From the NCBI GenBank assembly GCA_002701645.1, contig NZWP01000022.1:21982-65428 (forward strand): a DNA stretch of 43,447 nucleotides, written 5' to 3'. Each line of letters starts with the position of its first letter. Position 1 is the first letter of the stretch. Source of the DNA: Fidelibacterota bacterium. Its GTDB lineage: Bacteria; Fidelibacterota; Marinisomatia; Marinisomatales; Marinisomataceae. The notes below the pieces were generated by a model. The model saw only the letters and a list, made by a program, of their open reading frames with translations, was not told the origin of the DNA and did not search any database. Both the position numbers and the translations under genes were made by a program. Shown here one piece after another: positions 1 to 9,621 of the stretch.

Positions 1-1622
1 CCGCCGTATGATGCAGAAATAGCAGTTCCTGTAGTTGCAATATCAGTAATACCTGCAGTGATAGATGATACGTCAGAAGGAGTGCCTCCTCCATACCAAA
101 CATATGCATGCCCGCCATCATGTGCTTGATCGATAACATGCTTAAGCTTTTCACCCTGCATGCCCATGATAATACAATACTGTAATAAAAGATCTGGATC
201 AAAATCTTGTATATTTAGCTTATTTTCCTGTAAAGCATCGCCAAATGCATGCCATCTTAAATGCAATTCTCTGCCCTTTTTAGATAATCTTGATCCCATA
301 AGAATAATAAGAAATAGTATAGATGGTATAATGCTAAGAAATGCCCAAAATGTTTTATAAAAAATACCCAATCCAATTATTGAGAAAAAAAGAATTATTT
401 GAAGAGATTTCGCATTTCCTCTTTCTTGATCCCCAGAAGTATCAATCCATTCTAATTTCTTAATTTCTTTAGCACGATTTTGATTCCATTTAGAATTTGA
501 AAATGAATATTTTTGCCATATTTTTGAGAAATAGGTGTTAGTTCCAATAGTTAAAATTCTATCAAGCAATAACTTTGAAAAACTATTAGATAAATCGGAT
601 GTATCTGGATTGATAACATCTACCTTTAATTTCTTTGATTTAAAAATCCACTTACCCGATTCAACCGTTTCAAGATGAACTTTTTTCTTACTAGCTAATT
701 CAAATAAGGTTGCCAGAATGCCAAATGGACTAACGCTTGGATATCGCCATATAAGCCATCCTATTAAGACTGGATGATGGTTGGATGGAAATTCTGTAAA
801 GTTTTGATTATCATCGATTGATATTTTTTGTTCAATCAAATATTTTCTAATAAAGCTTATTCCAAACAACAAAGAAAGCAATGCCATTGCAATAACGCCA
901 TAAGAGACTGTTCTTTGATTCTTTTCTTGCAATAGTAATCCAGCAAGCGAAAACTTGTCATTATTTATAGACGAATTTGATAAGTATGACGTCGGAAATA
1001 TTGTTCGTAATTGTAAAACAGTATTACCAGTAAAAGTATCAGAATATAGCTCAAAAAGACCATTCTCTTTTATTGAAGATTCATACTTCTTAGATCTAAT
1101 TGGTTGTTCAACAGAATAGTATAGCGTATTAGTATCTATATCACCATCAAATTTTTGTGTCAAATTTAACTTTCCTGGACGCTTGTCAAACTTATCATCT
1201 AAATACACCCAACGAAATTGTGCATCTGTTTTTCCAACTGTAAAAGGATTCTTTAGTTTATACTTTAAGGTAAATGTTTTATCCTCATCTATAGACGAAT
1301 GATACCAATAAATACGGTAATATTTATCTCTTGATTCAATTCTAAAATTTCCTTCTTCTTCTGTTTCAGTATTTAAATAAGGTTTGTCTCCTTCAAATAC
1401 TTGAATATCATACAATTGGTCATACCCTTTTTTACGAATATCTCTGTATACAAAAGAATAAGTTCCCTTGAAACTAAATACTCTTGTTTCTTGTATTTCA
1501 ACTATTCCTTCTTTCAGGATATTTGATTCAATATTTGTACTGAGAATTTTGTAAGACTTACCTTGTGCTTGTAGGAAGGTAATTGATAGAAGTAAGTATA
1601 ATAGTATGTTTTTGAATTTCAT
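1..1622 (-). CDS. DUF2207-like membrane protein with N-terminal signal peptide; partial, C-terminus runs off the window
   Basis: Open frame from ATG at 1622 to the window edge: MKFKNILLYLLLSITFLQAQGKSYKILSTNIESNILKEGIVEIQETRVFSFKGTYSFVYRDI..., later TM segments and WRYPSVSPFGILATLFELASKKKVHLE. Absent from the ORF track because no stop lies in the window. Confidence 0.75.
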   Translation of the reverse strand, partial: MKFKNILLYLLLSITFLQAQGKSYKILSTNIESNILKEGIVEIQETRVFSFKGTYSFVYRDIRKKGYDQLYDIQVFEGDKPYLNTETEEEGNFRIESRDKYYRIYWYHSSIDEDKTFTLKYKLKNPFTVGKTDAQFRWVYLDDKFDKRPGKLNLTQKFDGDIDTNTLYYSVEQPIRSKKYESSIKENGLFELYSDTFTGNTVLQLRTIFPTSYLSNSSINNDKFSLAGLLLQEKNQRTVSYGVIAMALLSLLFGISFIRKYLIEQKISIDDNQNFTEFPSNHHPVLIGWLIWRYPSVSPFGILATLFELASKKKVHLETVESGKWIFKSKKLKVDVINPDTSDLSNSFSKLLLDRILTIGTNTYFSKIWQKYSFSNSKWNQNRAKEIKKLEWIDTSGDQERGNAKSLQIILFFSIIGLGIFYKTFWAFLSIIPSILFLIILMGSRLSKKGRELHLRWHAFGDALQENKLNIQDFDPDLLLQYCIIMGMQGEKLKHVIDQAHDGGHAYVWYGGGTPSDVSSITAGITDIATTGTAISASYG

Positions 1623-1696
1623 TCAATAAATCTAACGATTATTCAGAGTAGATGTCTATTGGAATAATAAGATGAGGATTAGTCTTTGTAGATAAG

Positions 1697-1773
1697 GATA
1701 AAAATAGGGATTAGAAGATAGTTATGCTAAAACTGGTAGCCATGCTATCCCAACTCTAAGCCCTATTTTTATC
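1697..1773. repeat. Imperfect inverted repeat, 18-nt arms with 1 mismatch, about 41-nt loop
   Basis: gataaaaatagggattag (1697-1714) against ctaagccctatttttatc (1756-1773); nested gatag/ctatc pair inside. Confidence 0.6.
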
Positions 1774-2105
1774 TATGAAAAATAAACTTTGGCTTTGGTA
1801 AAATTTAGAATGGTGGAGTGTCCATGAAACAAATATAAGGATAAAATATGACAAACGAAAATCTGAGACTACTGATGGGGGTTGAGAATTAGTATTTTGA
1901 TGAGGATTAAAAAAATAAAATCCACAAGGCGAAAAGGAATATTGTAATACCACTAATAGTAGAAAGTGCAATTATAATTTGTCCAATATTCATAACTAAA
2001 TATAAGGATAAAAAATGAGTAAAGAAAAAAACCTAAAACCTTTTGAAAAGCCACTATGCAGATACTATGCATATCAAAGTCGCTTTCAGACGAGAGAAAT
2101 GTCGC

Positions 2106-2140
2106 AAAAAAAAGGGCTTAGAAATTAATCTAAACCCTCT
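2106..2140 (-). terminator. Rho-independent terminator downstream of tRNA-Val
   Basis: Minus strand AGGGTTTAGA-TTAATT-TCTAAGCCCT followed by TTTTTTT. Confidence 0.8.
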
Positions 2141-2160
2141 TTTATCCAGTTTTGTCGTCG

Positions 2161-2234
2161 TGGGCGATGAGAGATTCGAACTCCCGACCCTCTACATGTC
2201 GAGCAGATGCTCTAACCAGCTGAGCTAATCGCCC
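2161..2234 (-). tRNA. tRNA-Val(GAC)
   Basis: GGGCGATTAGCTCAGCTGGTTAGAGCATCTGCTCGACATGTAGAGGGTCGGGAGTTCGAATCTCTCATCGCCCA folds as a cloverleaf; anticodon loop TCGACAT; CCA not encoded. Confidence 0.88.
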
Positions 2235-2252
2235 AAATTTTTAAACTATAGC

Positions 2253-3119
2253 TTAACCTGTAACTTTTACAATCAACTTGTCAAACCATTTGTCCGATAA
2301 TATACTTCTCATTGTTAAAAGTATCCAGCTATATGCACCAGCTGAATACCTTGTTTTAGGATTTTTAGCACTTATTGCTTTTTCAATGACTTTCGCTATT
2401 ACTATCGGATCAGAATAATCGTCAAAGCTGTTTTCTTCTGAATCATCTGGAGAGCCATAGAAATTTTTATATTCCGAGTTTTTACTATACTTTTCATAAT
2501 ATTTTGCTGAAGCATTGCTGATGTTTGTTTTGATTAAGCCTGGCTCAATGATTACTACATCTATTCCAAACTGTTTCACTTCTAATCTAAGTACATCAGA
2601 CCAACCTTCAAGAGCATGTTTGGATGCAACATACCATCCCAAAAGAGGATTATATACTTTACCTAATACTGAAGAAATGTTGATAATAGTTCCACTTCCT
2701 TGAGCTCTCATGTGCGGCAATACTGCTTTAACAGTTCTACCAATACCAAATAAATTTACTTCAAACTGATACATCGCATCCTCCATTGATACATCCTCAA
2801 TAGCACTGCCAACAGCAATTCCAGCATTGTTCACTAATACGTCTATTCTACCCTGTTCCGCAATTATTCTTGAAATAGCATTGTCAACGTGCTCTTGATT
2901 TGTAACATCCATCTCTAATGCTATGCCACCAATATCATTTAGATATAGATTTTCATCCACTAAAATATCTCCACCATAAACAATATGGCCCTTATCTAAT
3001 AAATATTTAGCTGTAGATTTACCGATTCCGTGGGCAGTTCCAGTAATCAATACAACCTTTGGTGTATTTGCTGATATAAATCCAATCATTAGAAATGATA
3101 ATAATATTTTTTTAAGCAT
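2253..3119 (-). CDS. Short-chain dehydrogenase/reductase (SDR) with signal-peptide-like N-terminus
   Basis: TGTAHGIG cofactor motif, NNAG motif, YVASK active site in 288-aa ORF. Confidence 0.9.
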   Translation of the reverse strand: MLKKILLSFLMIGFISANTPKVVLITGTAHGIGKSTAKYLLDKGHIVYGGDILVDENLYLNDIGGIALEMDVTNQEHVDNAISRIIAEQGRIDVLVNNAGIAVGSAIEDVSMEDAMYQFEVNLFGIGRTVKAVLPHMRAQGSGTIINISSVLGKVYNPLLGWYVASKHALEGWSDVLRLEVKQFGIDVVIIEPGLIKTNISNASAKYYEKYSKNSEYKNFYGSPDDSEENSFDDYSDPIVIAKVIEKAISAKNPKTRYSAGAYSWILLTMRSILSDKWFDKLIVKVTG

Positions 3120-3194
3120 TAGAAGCTCCTTTATTTATTTTTTGAGTTAATGATAAGCCAAGCAAAAAAATGCATGACCTTATTTAATGTTTTT

Positions 3195-3563
3195 TCAAAC
3201 ATCTTTTGAATGCCAATATGCCAATCCAATAAATAGGAATTGGAATGGAAGTCTTCCCCATGCAACTGCTGCTGTAGTTCCCATTGCATCTCCATTAGTC
3301 AATGCAAGGTATATGTTAGCTGGAAATACTGCAATTAAGAGCAAAATAAGCCCCCAGGCAGCATAATATCGTGTTTTAGGTATCAGAAGTAAGAAACCAA
3401 ATGAAACCTCGAAAAATCCACTAATATAAACTGATGCTAAATGAAACGGAAAACAAGGTGGCATAATTTGTACAAACCATTCCGGCTCAATAAAATGCTT
3501 CGCTCCTACATTCATATAAAAACATGCCATCAATACAATAGTTAATAACTTAATTTTTTTCAT
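3195..3563 (-). CDS. DoxX-like small membrane protein
   Basis: 122 aa, about 4 hydrophobic segments, GFFEVSFGFLLLIPKTRYYAAWGLILLLIAVFPANIYLA. Confidence 0.7.
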   Translation of the reverse strand: MKKIKLLTIVLMACFYMNVGAKHFIEPEWFVQIMPPCFPFHLASVYISGFFEVSFGFLLLIPKTRYYAAWGLILLLIAVFPANIYLALTNGDAMGTTAAVAWGRLPFQFLFIGLAYWHSKDV

Positions 3564-5290
3564 TATACCGATATAGATCCTTTTCGAAAATCTGTTTTTC
3601 CGATACGAACATTTACTAATACTGGATGTCCGTTTTTTACATCTTCTTTTGCTTGCAATAATACATTCTCTAATTCACTTGTATCGTCTACAGCATAACC
3701 TTTTCCACCATAGCCGATTGCTACTTGATGATAAGCGGTATTTGCAAGATTTGTCCCTATGGGACTTCCAAGCATATCAACTTGTTCTCGCGCAATTTGT
3801 TGCCACGAAGCATCATTTCCTACAATTGCAATAACCGGCAACTTATGGCGAACAAATGTATCAAATTCAGCTAAACTAAATGCGCATGCTCCATCTCCAT
3901 AAATAATCCAAACTTCTTTATTTTTATATGCACTTTTTGCTCCCAAAGCAAATCCGCCCCCAACGCCTAATGTTCCAAATGGGCCTGGATCTAACCAACT
4001 TAAAGGTCCTCTAGGTCGAACAACATATGATGCTGTACCTACAAAATCTCCACCATCTGCTATTAAGATACTATTGTCATCTAGAAGGTTGTTAATTGTA
4101 GTACATAATTTGATAGGATTAACAAAATCCGTTGTCATTTCAGATTGTTGTATAATTTCGTCATCGCGATTCTTTTCAAGAACATTTAACTCTTGTAACC
4201 ATTCTGTGCATTTTGGAGGATTAATAACTTTAGCAATTTCACAAATTGCTCGTGTTGGATCCCCGTTAATTCCAATAAATGGTTTTCTATTCTTTTTCAT
4301 ATCTGTTTTGCTTTTATTAATTGCAATAATCTTTGCATTTGTATTAATAGAAAATCCATATCCCAATCGAAAATCTAATGGCACACCTACAGTTAGTACG
4401 ACATCAGCATTCTTTAAAGCATATTTACGATTATGACGCATAAAAAATGTATCATTTTCGTTAAAACATCCTCGTGACATTCCCGATGTATAAGTAGGAA
4501 TAGAAAGCTTGTTTAGACTCTTAATAAACTGCGGTAAAGCCGCTTTATTTTGTGTCACTTGATTACCAAGCAATACAACAGGTTTTTTAGCATTTACAAT
4601 TGCTAATGCTGCACTATCTATATCTTTTTGTTGTCCAAGAAATCTTGTCTTTTTTCTAATTTTTATCGATGATTTTTTATCAGAAAACATGTTGTTTAAA
4701 TGTCGATTTACATACCATGTCATTACTTTGCCTACAATCCCGTTCGATGGCAATTGATTTGCATGCTGTTCTCGAATACTATCTTCTGGATACAATAAAT
4801 CAATAGGGAGTTCTACAAATACTGGCCCAGGAACCCCTGACGTTGCTGTGTTTAAAGCATTGGTAAGTGATGGCACTATATCACGCGTTTTACTAACGCT
4901 TACAGCCGACTTAACATGAGGTTTTATTAAGGCCATTTGATCAATATCTTGCAAAGACCCCTTGCCACGTAAAAGTGTTGCTGCTGCTCCACCAATCAAT
5001 ATTAATGGTGATTGTGCTAATTGAGCATTCTTAATTGCGGTAATAGTATTAGTCACTCCGGGCCCAGCAGTAACTATAGCAACTCCTACACTATCAGTCA
5101 ACCTAGATACAGCGTCAGCTGCAAATACTGTCGAAACTTCATCGCGAACTTCTATAATATCAATTCCTTCCGATTCACATCCAACGAGAATTGGAGATAT
5201 ATGTCCTCCACATAATGTAAAAACAGTATTGATATGATTGTTTTTAAAAAAAGAACTTACACTAAAACCTGCATGCATTTTAGATGTCAT
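3563..5290 (-). CDS. ThDP-dependent acetolactate-synthase-like enzyme, ILVBL/2-hydroxyacyl-CoA lyase type
   Basis: [40 protein letters not shown]; ThDP motif [30 protein letters not shown]-terminus [12 protein letters not shown]. Confidence 0.88.
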   Translation of the reverse strand: MTSKMHAGFSVSSFFKNNHINTVFTLCGGHISPILVGCESEGIDIIEVRDEVSTVFAADAVSRLTDSVGVAIVTAGPGVTNTITAIKNAQLAQSPLILIGGAAATLLRGKGSLQDIDQMALIKPHVKSAVSVSKTRDIVPSLTNALNTATSGVPGPVFVELPIDLLYPEDSIREQHANQLPSNGIVGKVMTWYVNRHLNNMFSDKKSSIKIRKKTRFLGQQKDIDSAALAIVNAKKPVVLLGNQVTQNKAALPQFIKSLNKLSIPTYTSGMSRGCFNENDTFFMRHNRKYALKNADVVLTVGVPLDFRLGYGFSINTNAKIIAINKSKTDMKKNRKPFIGINGDPTRAICEIAKVINPPKCTEWLQELNVLEKNRDDEIIQQSEMTTDFVNPIKLCTTINNLLDDNSILIADGGDFVGTASYVVRPRGPLSWLDPGPFGTLGVGGGFALGAKSAYKNKEVWIIYGDGACAFSLAEFDTFVRHKLPVIAIVGNDASWQQIAREQVDMLGSPIGTNLANTAYHQVAIGYGGKGYAVDDTSELENVLLQAKEDVKNGHPVLVNVRIGKTDFRKGSISV

Positions 5291-5296
5291 AAATAA

Positions 5297-6970
5297 TTAA
5301 CTTTTGATTGCTGCAACCTGATTAGGTTCAGGTACTGTTAAGAGTGACGAATAAATAGAATTATCCATTAAAATCTCTAGCGCTTTAATGACTACTTTAT
5401 CGTCTTTAAGATATAGTTCATATTTTCCATTATTTCCATCATAGTAGAAAGCAAATTCCCCTAAAATCATTCTTTTAATCACATCATTTTCAATTTCAAA
5501 CATTTCTGATTTAGTTTTATCAATTTGTCTCTCTATGACACTGAAAGCATTTTTTAAGAAAATATTATCCTTATCTTCTTTTGATAATTTTTCTTTCGCT
5601 ACTTCTAGATCTTCTTGCCCATCAACATAACCTTTAATGTCACTATCATTAATAAAAGTCTTAAAATTTTTCATTAAACTATTATCAGCTATTACTTCAT
5701 CGATAGATATATATTGATCGCTAGATTGTTGTACAAATCGGAAATAGCCTCCATTTCTTAGAATAGAAGCTGCTAATGGGTAAGAACCTTCATCTTTTAC
5801 TACAATATCTGGTGAAATACCTCCACCGCCCAAGACAGTTCTTCCTGCTATTGTTTGATATAATGAATCTGCAACTAAACTATTATCTGCTATCAATTCT
5901 TCATCTATAAATTTTCGTTTTTGAATAGAGCGACCACTTGGAATATAATATTTAGAATTAGTAATTTTTAAAGCAGTATCTTGATTGATTCCTATTACAG
6001 TCTGAACTAATCCTTTTCCAAAAGACTGATCTCCCAATACAACAGCTCTATCATGGTCTTGTAAAACTCCAGCAACAATCTCGCTCGCTGAGGCACTACC
6101 ACCATTAATCAACACTGCTATACCTATCGAGCTTGGTACAAATGAATTATTTAATGACTTATAATTTTTTAGATTTCTTTCTTTTCGCCCTTTTGTTGAA
6201 ACCATCTCTACATCTTTTGGTAAAATCAAATCTAAAACATCTAATGAAGATGACAATAACCCACCTGGATTATCCCTTAAATCAATGATAATATTATCAG
6301 CACCTTCATCCATTAAAGACAGTAAAGCATCTCTGGTTTCGCCTGCAGTATTATTTGAAAAATTTGTAATTCTAAGATAACCAACTTCTGGATTTGCCAT
6401 CCCATAGTAAGGAATATCTTTGATTGTAATGATATCTCTAGTGATAGCATAATCTTCTGTTTCACCTGTAATTGGTTTTTTAATCGTTAATATGACGTCT
6501 GTGCCTTTATCGCCTCTAATTTTGTTAGTAGCTTCTTTTAATTCTAACCCCTTAGTAGATTCTCCGTCAATATTCATAATTTCATCACCCGTAAAAATAC
6601 CAGCACGTGATGCTGGAGATCCTTCAATAGGACCTACAACGGTTAACTGATCTTTATACATATATATTTGAAGACCTACTCCACTAAATTTACCATCTGT
6701 TTTCACCGCTAAATCTTCTAGATCTTTTTTTTCATAGTATTCCGTGTATGGATCAAAATTTTCTAACATAGATTTAATAATTCTAGAGGTTAACTTTGGC
6801 ACATCAAGTTCATGCACATACTCTGTTAATAAATATTTATATACTGTCATAATCTGTTGTTGTGATCGTGCAATATCACGATAAACATCCAGTTGCTGAC
6901 TACGCAATATTCCAAAAAAACATACTACCAAAACCATAAAAATAATCGATGCTTTTTTTAAATATCTCAT
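5297..6970 (-). CDS. S41 family C-terminal processing peptidase with PDZ domain
   Basis: PDZ region GVGLQIYMYKDQLTVVGPIEGSPASRAGIFTGDEI; catalytic GGSASASEIVAGVLQDHDRAVVLGDQSFGKGLVQT. Confidence 0.93.
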   Translation of the reverse strand: MRYLKKASIIFMVLVVCFFGILRSQQLDVYRDIARSQQQIMTVYKYLLTEYVHELDVPKLTSRIIKSMLENFDPYTEYYEKKDLEDLAVKTDGKFSGVGLQIYMYKDQLTVVGPIEGSPASRAGIFTGDEIMNIDGESTKGLELKEATNKIRGDKGTDVILTIKKPITGETEDYAITRDIITIKDIPYYGMANPEVGYLRITNFSNNTAGETRDALLSLMDEGADNIIIDLRDNPGGLLSSSLDVLDLILPKDVEMVSTKGRKERNLKNYKSLNNSFVPSSIGIAVLINGGSASASEIVAGVLQDHDRAVVLGDQSFGKGLVQTVIGINQDTALKITNSKYYIPSGRSIQKRKFIDEELIADNSLVADSLYQTIAGRTVLGGGGISPDIVVKDEGSYPLAASILRNGGYFRFVQQSSDQYISIDEVIADNSLMKNFKTFINDSDIKGYVDGQEDLEVAKEKLSKEDKDNIFLKNAFSVIERQIDKTKSEMFEIENDVIKRMILGEFAFYYDGNNGKYELYLKDDKVVIKALEILMDNSIYSSLLTVPEPNQVAAIKS

Positions 6971-7608
6971 AAACTAAATTTTTCCTTCATTATGCTCCAT
7001 ATATCTTCAAAAACTTTATCAATAGATTGTTCCCCATTAATTAAAATTACTCTCTCTGGCTCTTTGGTATTCATGGCCAAATATTGATCGCGCACTCTTT
7101 GTTGAAAATTTGCACCTTCTCTTTCAATTCTATCTCTTGAAACAGACATTCTTTCATTTGCTTTTTCGACAGGAATATCAATAAAAAATGTGATATCAGG
7201 TTTTAACGTATATGTTCCAAAATTGTTTATTTCTTCTAATGCATTAACACTTAAACCTCTTCCACCACCCTGATATGCTAATGTAGAATCTGCATATCGA
7301 TCGGCTACAACCCATTTTCCATTAATAATATGAGGTAAAATAACCTTGTCAGTAAGTTGGGCTCTACTTGCAATCATAAGTAATGCTTCAGCACGATCTG
7401 ACATAGATTCTTCAGCATGAAGTAATAATTTTCGAATAGATTCAGATATATGATCGCCGCCTGGCTCTCTAACCGTCACTGCTGATATATCAGTTTCAAA
7501 AAGTTTTTCAACTAATTTGTCAGCTTGTGTAGATTTTCCACATCCATCAACACCTTCAAGCGTAATAAACTTTCCGTTAGAAATAGATTTTGTCATGATT
7601 TTTTCCAA
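6967..7608 (-). CDS. tmk: Thymidylate kinase; start may be the internal Met at about 7596
   Basis: ITLEGVDGCGKSTQ P-loop, VREPGGDHISESIRKLLL, DRYADSTLAYQGGGRGL. Confidence 0.95.
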   Translation of the reverse strand: MEKIMTKSISNGKFITLEGVDGCGKSTQADKLVEKLFETDISAVTVREPGGDHISESIRKLLLHAEESMSDRAEALLMIASRAQLTDKVILPHIINGKWVVADRYADSTLAYQGGGRGLSVNALEEINNFGTYTLKPDITFFIDIPVEKANERMSVSRDRIEREGANFQQRVRDQYLAMNTKEPERVILINGEQSIDKVFEDIWSIMKEKFSL

Positions 7609-8269
7609 TAATAATTACTAATTCACCTTTAATTTTTTTTGATTCAAAAAATTCTATTATACTGTTAAAATTACCTCTAATAATTTCTTCATACAACTTT
7701 GTTAATTCTCTAGCAACAACAACAGGTCTTTCACCTAATGCTTCCTTTAATTGAATTAACGTCTTCATTAGTCGGTGAGGACTCTCAAATAATACTATAG
7801 TAGTATCTATATTTTCTAAAGAAGAAATTTTCTTCTGTCTTCCTTTCTTTGCTGGTAAGAACCCTATAAATGTAAAAGCGTCTGACGGTAACCCTGATGC
7901 ACTAACAGCAGTAGTCAGAGCAGATGCTCCTGGAATTGGAACAATATCAATACCTTCGCTAATACATTCTCTGATTAAACTATATCCGGGATCGCTAATA
8001 GTTGGTGTTCCAGCATCAGAAATCAATGCAACATCTTTATTGTCATTTAAAATATCTAAGACACGAGCAATTTCCTTATCACTACTATGATCGTGATAAC
8101 TATATAATTTTGTATCAATATCATAATGATTGATTAATTTTTTTGAGGTTCGCGTATCTTCTGCAAAAACACAATGAACATTCTTTAGAGTTTCTACTGC
8201 TCGAAATGTAAAATCTTGTAAATTGCCAATTGGTGTAGCAACGACAAATAATTTGCCTTGACCTGACAT
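7577..8269 (-). CDS. rsmI: 16S rRNA (cytidine-2'-O)-methyltransferase RsmI
   Basis: LFVVATPIGNLQDFTFRAVETL...ALISDAGTPTISDPGYSLI...PIPGASALTTAVSASGLP. Confidence 0.95.
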   Translation of the reverse strand: MSGQGKLFVVATPIGNLQDFTFRAVETLKNVHCVFAEDTRTSKKLINHYDIDTKLYSYHDHSSDKEIARVLDILNDNKDVALISDAGTPTISDPGYSLIRECISEGIDIVPIPGASALTTAVSASGLPSDAFTFIGFLPAKKGRQKKISSLENIDTTIVLFESPHRLMKTLIQLKEALGERPVVVARELTKLYEEIIRGNFNSIIEFFESKKIKGELVIIIGKNHDKIYF

Positions 8270-9618
8270 TATGCCAGCTTATTTAATGCACGCTTAAAAC
8301 AGTCCATTCCAAAATCAATATCTTCGGTCGTAACATTTAAATGTGGTCTAAAGCGTATTGAATAATTTCCAGAACCTAATAGAATTGAACCTTCATCCAT
8401 AAGAAGCTCTGATAATTTGTCTCTTTTATCGCTTGAAGGCAAATCAAAGGCACAATACAGCCCTTTTCCTCTTGCGTTTGATACAAAACCAGGGTATTCA
8501 TTTTGAAGCTCTTTCATGCTATTTAAAAGGTATAGTCCATTTTTAGCTGCTTGATCTACTAAATTATCTCGTTCAATCAGTTCTAAATAAATAGTTAATC
8601 GTACCATATCAACTAAACTTCCACCCCATGTAGAATTAATACGACTTGATTCTTGAAACACATTACCTTCTACTTCATCTACGCGAGTACTAGCAGCAAT
8701 ACCGCAAACCTGTGTTTTCTTACCAAATGAGATGATATCAGGTTTAGCTGACAAACCATCTCCACAGTCACATTCAGATTCACAACTTCCTGATGAGAAG
8801 TGTTGATGGGCCCACATTTTTCCTGTGATACCAATACCGGTCTGTACTTCATCATAAATAAGCATAATATCGTTTTCGTTGGCAATCTCTCTTAATGCCT
8901 GCATAAACTCGCATCTGAAATGATTGTCTCCACCTTCACCTTGTATAGGCTCTAAAATAATAGAAGCAATATTATCTGGATTTGCAGCAATAGCTTCTTT
9001 GATTTCATGCAATGATTGTTTCTCTAATGCTTGAACGTGCTCTAGATTATCTTTTAAAGGAAATGTAATCTTAGGGTTACTAACCCTAGGCCAATCAAAT
9101 TTTGGAAAATACATTGTTTTTCTTTTATCTGGAGAATCAGTTAGAGACATGGTATATCCTGTTCGTCCATGAAAGCATTGCTTAAAATGAAGGACTTTCT
9201 CTCCTTTAGCGCTACTTCCTTTTGCTAAATTTTTTCTACGTTTCCAATCAAATGCAACTTTTAAAGCATTTTCAACTGCCAGACCGCCACCCTCTATAAA
9301 GAAAGTATGTGGTAAATAATCTGGTTGAGCTACACGCTTAAAGGTTTGCATGAATTCTGCCATTTCTTGTGAATAAACATCTGAATTTGTTGGCTTGTTA
9401 ATTGCAGCAATACGCAATCTTTCGGATTGTTCTAATACGTAAGGATGGTTATATCCAACAGAAAGAGATGCAAACATAGAAAATAAATCTAAATACTCTT
9501 TACCACTAACCTTATCAACTAACCAAGATCCATGGGATTTTTCTAAATCAATAATTGGAGACATTCCATCTGCAAGAATACTTTGAGAAATTACTTTCCT
9601 AATATCCGCTTTATTCAT
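8269..9618 (-). CDS. lat: L-lysine 6-aminotransferase (class III, PLP-dependent)
   Basis: Class III aminotransferase with LAT-like SMFASLSVGYNHP, FIEGGGLAVENALKVAFDWKRRKN, CFHGRTGYTMSLTD, PLP Lys region ISFGKKTQVCG. Confidence 0.87.
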   Translation of the reverse strand: MNKADIRKVISQSILADGMSPIIDLEKSHGSWLVDKVSGKEYLDLFSMFASLSVGYNHPYVLEQSERLRIAAINKPTNSDVYSQEMAEFMQTFKRVAQPDYLPHTFFIEGGGLAVENALKVAFDWKRRKNLAKGSSAKGEKVLHFKQCFHGRTGYTMSLTDSPDKRKTMYFPKFDWPRVSNPKITFPLKDNLEHVQALEKQSLHEIKEAIAANPDNIASIILEPIQGEGGDNHFRCEFMQALREIANENDIMLIYDEVQTGIGITGKMWAHQHFSSGSCESECDCGDGLSAKPDIISFGKKTQVCGIAASTRVDEVEGNVFQESSRINSTWGGSLVDMVRLTIYLELIERDNLVDQAAKNGLYLLNSMKELQNEYPGFVSNARGKGLYCAFDLPSSDKRDKLSELLMDEGSILLGSGNYSIRFRPHLNVTTEDIDFGMDCFKRALNKLA

Positions 9619-9621
9619 TTA

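Noticed and set aside
1756-1971. 71-aa minus-strand ORF in the ORF track
   Set aside because: Overlaps the inverted repeat and low-complexity AT-rich sequence; no recognisable domain.
2043-2228. 61-aa plus-strand ORF
   Set aside because: Runs across the terminator and antisense to the tRNA-Val; no protein-like composition.
4074-4436. 120-aa plus-strand ORF
   Set aside because: Antisense to the ThDP enzyme gene.
6967-7608. 32-nt overlap of tmk with rsmI as a possible overlapping-gene oddity
   Set aside because: An internal Met at about 7596 gives a shorter, ordinary overlap.
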